This document shows positions 1 to 7,003 of a stretch of 10,654 nt of DNA, one piece after another. Below the pieces are notes generated by a model, which was not told the origin of the DNA, ran no database searches, and worked only from the letters and a program-made list of their open reading frames with translations. Each line of letters opens with the position of its first letter. Positions within the stretch are counted from its first letter, which is position 1. The DNA is from an uncultured Alphaproteobacteria bacterium (GTDB lineage: Bacteria > Pseudomonadota > Alphaproteobacteria > GCA-2731375). The stretch lies in NCBI GenBank assembly GCA_913049615.1, contig CAJWZI010000026.1:1-10654 (forward strand). The letters are read 5' to 3'. The position numbers and the translations under genes were made by a program.

Positions 1-1223
1 ACCCAAGTCCTCATATTCAGACGTTTCGCGTTCCTAATCTGAGTGAGATTAATTTTCCAGCGTTGCGTGCTGGTCGCCTGGCACGATTGCAACAAATGAT
101 GAAACGTCATGAAATCCCAGTTTGTCTTTTCTATAACCCGGGGAATATCCGATACGCAACGGGCACGGAGGTGATGGGTGTATGGACTGCAACCACATTA
201 GCTAGATATGCAGTGGTGCCCGCAGATGGTTCCCCAGTGATGTTTGAATATATGAACTCTATGCATGTCTCAGAGAAATTTGTTGATGACGTGCGCCCCG
301 CTCCAAATTGGCAGTACAAGGCAACTGCGGGGTTAGCAGCAGCTAATAAGTGGGCCGATGAGATTAAGTCTGTCATGGCTGAACTAGGGTACGCTGGTGA
401 ACCACTGGCGGTTGACAAACTTGATGGGTTTGGTTTTATGGCGCTGCAAAATGCCGGTATTACAGTCACGGATCCAAGTCCAGCGACGGTTGATGCGCGT
501 GAAGTAAAAACACCTGAAGAAATTCAATTAATGATTCTTAATGGGGGAGCTGGAGATGCCATGCTAGCGCAGTTCGAGGCGGCAATCCGACCCGGAATTC
601 GGGAGTATGAATTACTGGGAGTGTTGAACAAAGCTTTGTTTGATCACCACGGCGAGTTTATGTTTACCCGTTTGGTTGCTTCCGGCACCAACACCAACCC
701 TTGGATGTCTGAGGCTCATGACAAGGTGATTCAGCCTGGTGATTTGGTTGGTATTGATACTGATGCGAATGTTTATGAAGGCTATGTCGTCGATATTTCC
801 CGGACATTTTTATGTGGTGACATTGCCAGTGAAGGGCAGAAAGAGGCCTACCGAATTGCTTATGATTGTGTGAATGGTATGCGTGAATTGATGAAACCTG
901 GAATGACGTTTGAAGAGTTCGGCCATGCGGCACCAAAATTGCCTTCGGAATATCGGAACGGTCGCTATGGAGCCATGGCCCATCAGGCAGGGTTGGAAGA
1001 TGAAGGACCTGGAATACCCTACCCTGATGATGACCGCCGAGGGGGATGGGGCGTGTCATTCCCAGATCGTACAATTCAGGAGAATATGGTATTTTGCTTG
1101 GAATGCTACGCCGGTAAAGATGGTGCCCCATACGGTGTGAAGCTTGAAGACGAGGTTCTTGTAACCAAAGATGGTGCTGTTGCTTTGAGCACTTATCCTT
1201 TCGAAGCTAAATTGCTTGCCTGA
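1..1223 (+). CDS. M24-fold metalloenzyme, DddP-like (candidate DMSP lyase), 5' end outside window
   Basis: The reading frame is open from the first base. The residues before the TTG at 63 read like the family's conserved lead-in (VPNLSEINFPALRAGRLARL), so the TTG is an internal Leu codon and the true start lies upstream. About 406 residues are visible. Counting from the TTG at 63 as residue 1, the N-terminal creatinase-like domain spans about 1-140 and the pita-bread domain follows. Visible ligands are D232, D234 and D244 (IDTDANVYEGYVVDISRTF), H307, E347 and E362 (KLEDEVLV). From memory, DddP crystal structures use D295, D297, D307, H371, E406 and E421, with Tyr366 and Asp377 near the substrate. 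The D-x-D-x9-D spacing, Y302, D313 and the 15-residue E-E gap all match, while the H-to-first-E gap is 5 longer. DddP cleaves DMSP to dimethyl sulfide and acrylate in the cytoplasm. M24 fold is near certain; DMSP lyase activity is inference, and a prolidase or creatinase-type role remains possible. The stop is TGA. Confidence 0.85.
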   Translation, partial: PSPHIQTFRVPNLSEINFPALRAGRLARLQQMMKRHEIPVCLFYNPGNIRYATGTEVMGVWTATTLARYAVVPADGSPVMFEYMNSMHVSEKFVDDVRPAPNWQYKATAGLAAANKWADEIKSVMAELGYAGEPLAVDKLDGFGFMALQNAGITVTDPSPATVDAREVKTPEEIQLMILNGGAGDAMLAQFEAAIRPGIREYELLGVLNKALFDHHGEFMFTRLVASGTNTNPWMSEAHDKVIQPGDLVGIDTDANVYEGYVVDISRTFLCGDIASEGQKEAYRIAYDCVNGMRELMKPGMTFEEFGHAAPKLPSEYRNGRYGAMAHQAGLEDEGPGIPYPDDDRRGGWGVSFPDRTIQENMVFCLECYAGKDGAPYGVKLEDEVLVTKDGAVALSTYPFEAKLLA

Positions 1224-1274
1224 ATCTGTTTTGTGGAATGGAGCAGACTTTAATCGTGATTTAACAGTTGGACA

Positions 1275-1305
1275 CTAATGACTTCTTCTTTTGAGTAGTC
1301 ATTAG
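1275..1305. promoter_or_regulatory. 9-bp perfect inverted repeat upstream of the oxygenase gene
   Basis: CTAATGACT at 1275-1283 is the exact reverse complement of AGTCATTAG at 1297-1305, with a 13-base spacer. The repeat ends 7 bases before the ATG at 1313, where a ribosome binding site would sit, and no clear Shine-Dalgarno is seen. It could be a repressor operator or an mRNA hairpin controlling translation of the oxygenase. There is no T-run after it, so it does not look like an intrinsic terminator for the gene upstream. Confidence 0.45.
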
Positions 1306-1312
1306 AACTTAA

Positions 1313-2278
1313 ATGCCAAATACTCAAACGTTGGAAATTTCCGCGTTGTTCAGTGGATCTTCAAACGATTACTTCCGTGTGTGTAAGCAGATCGTTGATG
1401 TGCTCAACGAGGAAAGTGGGTTTGTTGCTGTAGGCCACCCGGCAATGGCAGAGCAACATCAACGTGCGGGTCGATTGACAAAGTTTTTCAATCTTGCTGA
1501 CGATGTCAAATTATCGATGGCTACTACGCAGCACCAACCTGCCAATCGAAACCAATACCGGGGTTATTATCCTGCGCCTGAGATTCGGGGTTTTTTAGAC
1601 AAGGAGCGATTGGACATTGGGCCCGAACCTGGCTTGTTGGCTCCGAATTTAGAAGGATCAGAAATTCTTAGTGAGTCAAATCCATGGCCATCGACTGAGC
1701 CACAGGCTGGTTGGCGATCAGATAGCCTTCAGTATTTTGATGATCTAAGAGAAATTGCTGTTGCATTGCTGGATTCAATTGCCTGTGGTTTAAATTTGGA
1801 ACGTCGTGATACGGATAATTTATGTCGAGGGCGTAACGGGACACTTCGACTGCTGAACTATCTGCCCCAACCACAGTATCTGCATTCAAATAACGCCCCC
1901 GAGATCGTTGATCAAAATAATAGATGGATAGTTGGCATCGAACATGTGGATACCACGACACTGACTTTGCTATGGCAGACGTATCCTGGCCTTCAGATCA
2001 AAGGACGAGATGATGTGTGGCGCGATGTTATCCCCCCTAAAGGGGGGCTATCCGTCCATTGTGGAGATCTTTTTACAAAGTTAACTTCAGGTGTGATTAA
2101 CGGATCAATTCACCGTGTACTTGGAGACGGTACGCATCGAACATCAGTAGGTATGTTTCTTGAGCCTGACTGGGCTACGGTAATTCGACCGCCAAATGTA
2201 GATGAAGGATTAAGCTACGCGGAACATTTACTCGGAGTCTTTTCTACACGTAAAAAAGTCCAGGCTAGAAGGTACTAG
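1313..2278 (+). CDS. Isopenicillin N synthase family 2-oxoglutarate/Fe(II) dioxygenase
   Basis: This 321-residue protein has the usual length and order of the family: an N-terminal DIOX_N-type part (LEISALFSG near 7-15, then SGFVAVGH near 35-42) and a C-terminal jelly-roll core. The Fe(II) triad is H211, D213 (EHVDTTTLTLL) and H267 (GSIHRVL); R276-T-S278 is the RxS motif that binds the 2-oxoglutarate carboxylate. Such enzymes couple 2-oxoglutarate decarboxylation to hydroxylation, desaturation, ring closure or oxidative demethylation of a small molecule in the cytoplasm. The substrate cannot be read from sequence. An in-frame TAA (1310-1312) directly precedes the ATG, so no longer start exists. 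It follows the DddP-like gene after 89 bases on the same strand and converges on the lyase block. An N-dealkylation or hydroxylation of a betaine would fit the neighbours but is inference. Confidence 0.88.
   Translation: MPNTQTLEISALFSGSSNDYFRVCKQIVDVLNEESGFVAVGHPAMAEQHQRAGRLTKFFNLADDVKLSMATTQHQPANRNQYRGYYPAPEIRGFLDKERLDIGPEPGLLAPNLEGSEILSESNPWPSTEPQAGWRSDSLQYFDDLREIAVALLDSIACGLNLERRDTDNLCRGRNGTLRLLNYLPQPQYLHSNNAPEIVDQNNRWIVGIEHVDTTTLTLLWQTYPGLQIKGRDDVWRDVIPPKGGLSVHCGDLFTKLTSGVINGSIHRVLGDGTHRTSVGMFLEPDWATVIRPPNVDEGLSYAEHLLGVFSTRKKVQARRY
2032..2047. repeat. C6-TAAA-G6 palindrome inside the oxygenase gene
   Basis: Six C (2032-2037) and six G (2042-2047) flank a TAAA loop. It lies in codons for Ile-Pro-Pro-Lys-Gly-Gly (about residues 240-245), a loop ahead of the GDLF strand in this family. 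The all-GC stem could fold in mRNA, and the two homopolymer runs are slippage-prone. The frame is intact here. Confidence 0.5.
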
Positions 2279-2329
2279 CACATATGTTTATAAGGCATCA
2301 TTGAGATGAGTTGCGAATTGTGTGTTCGC

Positions 2330-3772
2330 CTAACGGTTGAAAACAATGTTTTTCTCAAAGTGCTGTTGTAGGCTTTCGAGTTCATTACCTAGGTTTCTAC
2401 CCGTACGCTTAGTTACTGGCGGTACTAAGTTTCTAATCTGTTCCAATAATGGAGTAAGCCGGTGTGCAGGTTTGCGATTCGTAAGCCACAACGCTTGACT
2501 AGCGCTGGCTGCCAGCAACGTGAGTGATGCTTCCAGGCAGAAAGCTGAGCGAAGGTGCTTTTGGTAGGCAAATACGGACACAGACGCAACATCGTTCTGA
2601 CCGGCGATTCCACCGCCTTCACTAGACGGTAGGAAACTACGCCTAGCAGCAAGTCGTGCTTCTTCGCCATAACCGATCTGTAGAAAACTGAACATCGCAG
2701 TACCGTATGATTCTCCACCCGGTGCAGCTAGATTTGGAGGCAGATGGTCTGCACTGTGCAATTTCATTGTGTGTCGATCGGCGAGTGTGCATAGATCGGC
2801 GTAGCGGGCATTAATATCATCTATTGCGGGCGCGGCTTGGGCATTGTGGTAGCCGCCTGTCGAAATTACGCGGCCGAGTCGGTCACTGCCTTTTGGCAAA
2901 ATATAAACTGGATTATCCGTCACAGCCTGCAATGAAATTTCTGCAGATTCCCGTACGGTGCTGAACGCTTCTTCGGCGGCGGCTAACACGGGGGGCAGTA
3001 TGCGCCAGGACACCGGTGCCTGATAGGGCAAACGGCCTGTATTAGATGCTTTGTTGAGCCAATAGCGTAGAGAGCGAATCGCTTGTTTCTCATGGCGACT
3101 CTGACTGTACCGAAGCAATGAAGCACTGTAAGGTGCGAGTTGTGCCTGGTATGCTTCAATAGACAAGGCGAATACTTGATAGGCTAACGCCAGCCTATTT
3201 TTTGTAGCCAGAGCGACATCGCACAGTACTGCAGTTGAGACAGGCGAACCATTTATTCTAGCCATAGGTTCTGCTTCTTCGGTATCTCCACGGGGCATAT
3301 GACTCATCACATGGGCAAGGGGCAGAATTTCTCCGGCGCCGACCTGCCCGGACAGCGGCACTGTGGGAGTTGGGTTGTCGAGCATCTGTGCAATTCGCTC
3401 AGCCTCAATGGATCGAGTTTTTGCATTACCTTCGATGTAGTTCGTGAGGCGTGCAAAAATGATCATTCGTACGACTCGCTCCGGTAGGTTGTCGGGACCA
3501 AAGCCACCACCGGGCGGCACAAGATTACGTCGTTGTGCCATCTCCTTCTGTTGTTTTGGGGTCAGGCGTTTTGATGCATGCTGTCCTGCCCCAGACGTTG
3601 TGCCATAAATGAAGCGGGAACGGTCGCTGTTCAGGTAAGCCATGAATGATTTACGGGCTTGGTTGATAGATTTCTTGGCCGATTGAGAAATATTTACCGA
3701 TTCGCCATCAATTGCCACGCGTTTTAGGTTTTCGAGTGTGAAATCCTGCCGGTTATTCAAAGTTACAGTCAT
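2330..3772 (-). CDS. HAL/PAL-fold lyase lacking the MIO triad (paralogue A)
   Basis: The 480-residue protein aligns along its length with the histidine/phenylalanine ammonia-lyase family. Landmarks in order are the N-terminal DFTLENLKRVA (10-20), the Tyr loop FIYGTTSGAG (Y56), RINGSPVSTA (N174-G175, matching the family ALxNGT), QAPVSWR (Q251, R257), TDNP (285-288), STGGYHN (304-310), HTMKLH (334-339) and the GQND helix start (391-394). The family triad Ala-Ser-Gly in GSVGASGDLAPL is replaced by GQVGAGEILPL (142-152), so the serine needed to form MIO is absent. P. putida HAL residues H83, Y280 and E414 appear to be Pro, Val (V254) and Asn (N393). Family enzymes eliminate ammonia from His, Phe or Tyr; without MIO, another amine elimination is more likely. 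The ATG at 3772 has no Shine-Dalgarno. It is last in the - strand block, 29 bases after paralogue B, and ends in TAG. Fold is well supported; substrate is unknown. Confidence 0.85.
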   Translation of the reverse strand: MTVTLNNRQDFTLENLKRVAIDGESVNISQSAKKSINQARKSFMAYLNSDRSRFIYGTTSGAGQHASKRLTPKQQKEMAQRRNLVPPGGGFGPDNLPERVVRMIIFARLTNYIEGNAKTRSIEAERIAQMLDNPTPTVPLSGQVGAGEILPLAHVMSHMPRGDTEEAEPMARINGSPVSTAVLCDVALATKNRLALAYQVFALSIEAYQAQLAPYSASLLRYSQSRHEKQAIRSLRYWLNKASNTGRLPYQAPVSWRILPPVLAAAEEAFSTVRESAEISLQAVTDNPVYILPKGSDRLGRVISTGGYHNAQAAPAIDDINARYADLCTLADRHTMKLHSADHLPPNLAAPGGESYGTAMFSFLQIGYGEEARLAARRSFLPSSEGGGIAGQNDVASVSVFAYQKHLRSAFCLEASLTLLAASASQALWLTNRKPAHRLTPLLEQIRNLVPPVTKRTGRNLGNELESLQQHFEKNIVFNR

Positions 3773-3801
3773 GGTTATAGTTTTTGAATTACTAAAAATT
3801 G

Positions 3802-5265
3802 TTAGGCTATGTATTTAGTGAGCACAGAATCGCCATGTTGTATCGCAGATGTCAGGCGGTTGGTGAGTTTCTCAGCACTCTTTCCCAGTTCTCGCTTTTT
3901 GCTGACCGGTGGGAAGTCGCGTCTGATCTCTTGCGCAAATTCGTCGAGGTTGGTGGGCACGGCTCTGCTACAAACATCTAATGCATGGCTAGAGACACCT
4001 GCCAAAAGCGCCATTACCCGGTCAAATAGAACGGCTACACGAGCTTCATTGCGGCAAGCGATGTATCCCATGGCATTGATGTCATCTTGTTCGGATGCAC
4101 CTGGTTCTCCAGCACTCAGAAGACTGGGTTCCGCCCAACGTCTCATCTCGTCGATAAAATCTGCTGCAACGAATTCTATGTACGATGTTGTCCGACCAGT
4201 CCGAAATGTATCGCCATCCCGGACCAAGCGATCGGGAAGGTGGGATACTGGACCTTTATGTAGCTTGATAATATGTCGTCGTGCAACCTCTGCGAGGTCG
4301 ACCCAACTCATCGCCATTCCATCTAATGCCTGAGGCAATAGCGAATTGTGATACCCGCCAGTCGAGATTGCTTCGACTTTGCTTCCAGAACCTCGTGGGA
4401 AAAATATCGGGTTACTAACCATCGACTGTAAGCTTTCCTCTGAAGTTGTTGACAAGCGTTGGCTGGCTCTAAGCGCCTGCCCTAGGAGTCGCGGAAGAAT
4501 TCTGTAGCTCACTGGTGCTTGAAATGGACGCCTGTTTTCGTTTTGGGTCCCTTTGAGGAGGGCGGAAAGGTTGTCAATGGCCCGTGCTTCATAGGGGTCC
4601 CCCCAGAGTGGCTTTAAACCGGGATCGATATGTTCCAAGGGGGCCTGCATGGCGTCATACGATAAGGCGAAAACCTTCTGTGCGACTATAAGGCGCCGGT
4701 TGGCTTCAATAGCTGCGATGCTCCCCATACCGACAGAACAACACGCTGTGTTTCCCCCACTTGCTTGAAGCTGATTCTCACTTGGGCTCGGCATCAGGCG
4801 CATTAGATAAAACAAAGGGAGAATCTCACCAGGTGATGTGAGACCACCCGCAGGTATCCGAGGTACGTCACCATCTAGCGCTTTAGCTAGGTCTTGCGCA
4901 AATTTCTTGCTGACAGCTGCGCCTCCACGCAGAAATAGGGCCAGAATAGCAAATACCATTGCTCGCACTTTTGTTTCAGGCAAGTAATCGTCACCAAATG
5001 ACAGGCCGATGAACGGCATGCCGAGTTCTCTTAAACGTTTACGTTCTTTGGCACTGATCTGACGTTTAGCATTAGGCCCATAATCGCTGGTGACGCCATA
5101 GATGAATTGCCGCGGATGGTCTTTAACGAATTGTCTGAATTCTGTGTGGGCTCTATGCAAGTTTGCCAGCGCAGGACCCCCAAAACGTACTTTCTCGTGA
5201 CCGTCTGCTATTCGCTCGAGGTTGCTGAGAGATAAATCCTGAATTTCGTTGAGTAAAACAGTCAT
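3802..5265 (-). CDS. HAL/PAL-fold lyase lacking the MIO triad (paralogue B)
   Basis: This 487-residue protein is a divergent tandem paralogue of the next gene, with the same opening pattern (MTVLLNEIQD versus MTVTLNNRQD). Shared landmarks are FIYGVTS (Y56), K67 in NAKRQI, GEILPL (146-151), QAPVSYR (Q249, R255), SNP (284-286), STGGYHN (301-307) and HIIKLH (331-336). The MIO site reads GLTSPGEILPL (141-151): the central serine of Ala-Ser-Gly is missing or replaced by Pro. Unlike paralogue A, the ALxNGT region is degenerate (QASGGNTACCSVG, 167-179) and the Glu414-equivalent is Asp (D394). Family enzymes are homotetramers whose active sites use several chains, so A and B may form a mixed complex; this is inference. 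It lies 90 bases after an MttB-family gene and 29 before paralogue A, consistent with cotranscription. The ATG at 5265 follows an A-rich leader without a Shine-Dalgarno. Confidence 0.83.
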   Translation of the reverse strand: MTVLLNEIQDLSLSNLERIADGHEKVRFGGPALANLHRAHTEFRQFVKDHPRQFIYGVTSDYGPNAKRQISAKERKRLRELGMPFIGLSFGDDYLPETKVRAMVFAILALFLRGGAAVSKKFAQDLAKALDGDVPRIPAGGLTSPGEILPLFYLMRLMPSPSENQLQASGGNTACCSVGMGSIAAIEANRRLIVAQKVFALSYDAMQAPLEHIDPGLKPLWGDPYEARAIDNLSALLKGTQNENRRPFQAPVSYRILPRLLGQALRASQRLSTTSEESLQSMVSNPIFFPRGSGSKVEAISTGGYHNSLLPQALDGMAMSWVDLAEVARRHIIKLHKGPVSHLPDRLVRDGDTFRTGRTTSYIEFVAADFIDEMRRWAEPSLLSAGEPGASEQDDINAMGYIACRNEARVAVLFDRVMALLAGVSSHALDVCSRAVPTNLDEFAQEIRRDFPPVSKKRELGKSAEKLTNRLTSAIQHGDSVLTKYIA

Positions 5266-5355
5266 TAGTTATTTTTTTCGTAAATTGGTTGTAATACTAA
5301 AGCCAAGAAAGCGAATCATGGTAATCAGTACAACTTATCTAGACCGGCGGTACGA

Positions 5356-6909
5356 TCATCTCAATACCGCATCAACTCCGATCAGTTCTTGTTTTCGTTT
5401 TGCTACGTATTCTTCGAGTTCTTCCAGGATTGCCGGGTCTAGCGGTGGTTGTTCGTAGTCATTGATTGCCTGTTTCCAGATTGCATTGGCACGTTGTGCT
5501 GAGTCCAGGCTACCGGCTTCTTTCCAGGCTTCGAAATTCGTCCAGTCAGAGACAATGGGGGAATAGAACGCACTGTCATAGCGTTCCATCGTGTGGCTGG
5601 TGCCAAAATAATGCCCGCCGGGCTGTACCTCCCGCATGGCCTCAATGGCGAGGGTTTCCTCATTGACCACCAGCGGTTCCACGAATTCGGCCATCATCTG
5701 CATCATCTCGACATCAATAATCAACTTCTCAAAGGAGGCCACCAGGCCACCTTCTAACCAACCGCCTCCATGTACGATTCTGTTCGCATGACCCATAACG
5801 GCCCCCCACAGGGACATCTCACTTTCGTAGGCTGACTGGGCATCGACGGATGTTGATGCATTGGTGTTGCTGGACCGGAAGGGGATCTGGTAGCGCCTAC
5901 AGAGCTGGCCGGTGATATGGGTGGCTTTGGTCTGTTCTGGGGTACCAAACGCCGGGGACCCAGTGCGCATGTCTACGTTCGAGGTAAAACCACCATAAAC
6001 CGCAGGCACCCCCGGTCGCACCAACTGTGTCAGGACGATGCCGGCCAGCGCCTCGGCATTCTGCTGGGTAATGGCACCAATGACAGTGACCGGAGCCATG
6101 GCACCCGCCAACGTGAAAGGCGTCACAACCACCGGTTGCCCTGCGCGGGCGAGCTCGATCAAACCACCGGCCATGGGCCCGTCTATCAAGCGCGGTGAGT
6201 TGGTGTTGATACCGCCACCAATGACCACATGCTGCGGGAGATCTTCGTAATCGATACCAAAAAGAATACTGGCCATGTTCAGACCATCCCGGGCTTTGTT
6301 GCTGCCCAATAGGGAAGTGTTGATACATTTATCGGTATAACGAATCTGAGCTAATAGAATGTCAAGATGACGGCTGTTCTCGGGTAAATCGAGTGGTTCA
6401 AAGCCCCCACTCGCATAGTGAATAATGTCGTAGGTCTGAAACAGTTTCTTGTAATCACAAAGCTCAGCATACGTTCCCGGCCGACGTCCCCGGTCCAGGT
6501 CTGATACAAAAGCCGGTCCCCCGACTCCCGAGAAAGTGATGTGGTTGCCGCCGAGGGTCACCGACTTGTCTGGGTTGCGGGCTTTCTGGACATATTCTGG
6601 TGGCACGGTTTTGATAATTTCTTCGACCATCTCGGGATCGAGATAGACCATTTCCTCACTGTCGTCGACTCTTGCACCGCCTTCGCGATAGATTTTTCGA
6701 GCTTCTACATCGGTGACTTTCATGCCGAGCTCAGCGAGAACCCGCAACGAAGTCCGATGAATCGATTCGATTTCATCGGCGCTTAAGGGTTCGATGGGCG
6801 GCAGAACGTTTCGTATCTTTTTCCAGGGAAGAGATGGTTTTGCTGGTACACCGGCAGTACGTCGCTTTCGGCGGCGGCTTGGTTCGGATTCAACTTGAGA
6901 ATTAGTCAT
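5356..6909 (-). CDS. MttB-family (trimethylamine) corrinoid methyltransferase, tandem copy 1
   Basis: The 517-residue product belongs to the MttB superfamily, TIM-barrel enzymes that move a methyl group from a quaternary or tertiary amine to a corrinoid protein. Recognisable blocks are LSADEIESIHRTSLRVLAELG (42-62), TFSGVGGPAFVSDLDRG (125-141), TPFTLAGAMAPVT (263-275), GGFTSNVDMRTGSPAFGTPE (306-325), SSNTNASTSVDAQSAYES (346-363) and GGGWLEGGLVASFEKL (381-396). There is no in-frame TAG, so this is a pyrrolysine-free member. Characterised non-Pyl members act on betaines such as glycine betaine, proline betaine or carnitine rather than trimethylamine, so the substrate is open. The N-terminus is Arg/Lys-rich (PSRRRKRRTAG, 10-20) and probably disordered. 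Residues from about 10 to 514 are encoded by the same DNA as copy 2. No corrinoid protein or reactivase gene is in the window. The ATG at 6909 has no obvious Shine-Dalgarno; the stop is TGA. Confidence 0.9.
   Translation of the reverse strand: MTNSQVESEPSRRRKRRTAGVPAKPSLPWKKIRNVLPPIEPLSADEIESIHRTSLRVLAELGMKVTDVEARKIYREGGARVDDSEEMVYLDPEMVEEIIKTVPPEYVQKARNPDKSVTLGGNHITFSGVGGPAFVSDLDRGRRPGTYAELCDYKKLFQTYDIIHYASGGFEPLDLPENSRHLDILLAQIRYTDKCINTSLLGSNKARDGLNMASILFGIDYEDLPQHVVIGGGINTNSPRLIDGPMAGGLIELARAGQPVVVTPFTLAGAMAPVTVIGAITQQNAEALAGIVLTQLVRPGVPAVYGGFTSNVDMRTGSPAFGTPEQTKATHITGQLCRRYQIPFRSSNTNASTSVDAQSAYESEMSLWGAVMGHANRIVHGGGWLEGGLVASFEKLIIDVEMMQMMAEFVEPLVVNEETLAIEAMREVQPGGHYFGTSHTMERYDSAFYSPIVSDWTNFEAWKEAGSLDSAQRANAIWKQAINDYEQPPLDPAILEELEEYVAKRKQELIGVDAVLR
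5366..6884. repeat. 1519-bp direct repeat, copy 1 (body of the MttB gene)
   Basis: Line-by-line comparison shows this segment identical by eye to 7014-8532, at a constant offset of 1648. Identity stops inside both ends of the coding sequence. At the 3' end the last codons are GTA TTG AGA TGA here and GTC CTT CGC TAA in copy 2, both encoding Val-Leu-Arg. At the 5' end identity stops in codon 9, upstream of the Pro-Ser-Arg-Arg-Arg stretch. The intergenic sequences do not match. Confidence 0.93.
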
Positions 6910-6935
6910 TGTTTAGCCATTTTAGGAGAGTTGAC

Positions 6936-6960
6936 TGCTAAACGCTTTTCAGCGTTTGCA
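6936..6960 (-). promoter_or_regulatory. RNA hairpin with GAAA tetraloop between the tandem MttB genes
   Basis: Read on the - strand the transcript gives a 7-bp stem AAACGCT/AGCGTTT closed by a GAAA loop, a GNRA-type tetraloop. It is extended by TGC/GCA (6958-6960 with 6936-6938) around one unpaired base at 6939. It lies 26 bases before the start of MttB copy 1 and 43 bases after the stop of copy 2. No U-run follows, so it is unlikely to be an intrinsic terminator; transcript processing or stabilisation is more plausible. The fold is from base pairing by eye. Confidence 0.5.
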
Positions 6961-7003
6961 GGGAGATAGGCTGACGTGTCACGGATTGATCTTCAATAAA
7001 CTG

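Noticed and set aside
664..1131. Open frames on the strand opposite the M24, lyase and MttB genes (for example 664-1131 -, 3809-4333 +, 5897-6328 -)
   Set aside because: They lie wholly inside strongly supported genes and have low-complexity, family-less translations. The duplicated ones merely repeat because the underlying DNA is duplicated.
63..1223. TTG at 63 as the start of the M24-family gene
   Set aside because: The frame is open to base 1 and the upstream residues fit the family's conserved lead-in, so the gene is better read as cut by the window edge.
2313..2329. Intrinsic terminator between the convergent oxygenase and lyase A genes
   Set aside because: GCGAA/TTCGC can pair with a 7-base loop, but the stem is only 5 bp, overlaps nothing conserved and has no T-run on either strand.
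2330..5265. Naming the two lyases histidine or phenylalanine ammonia-lyase
   Set aside because: The MIO serine and several HAL catalytic residues are missing, so canonical ammonia-lyase activity is not supported even though the fold is.
5266..5355. Terminator or promoter between MttB copy 1 and lyase B
   Set aside because: No stable hairpin followed by a T-run and no convincing -35/-10 pair was found. The A-run on the - strand lies next to the lyase start without a stem before it.
6906..6920. Four-codon mini-ORF (ATG GCT AAA CAA TGA, - strand) overlapping the MttB copy 1 start
   Set aside because: It has no ribosome binding site and is short enough to occur by chance. Translational coupling cannot be argued from this alone.
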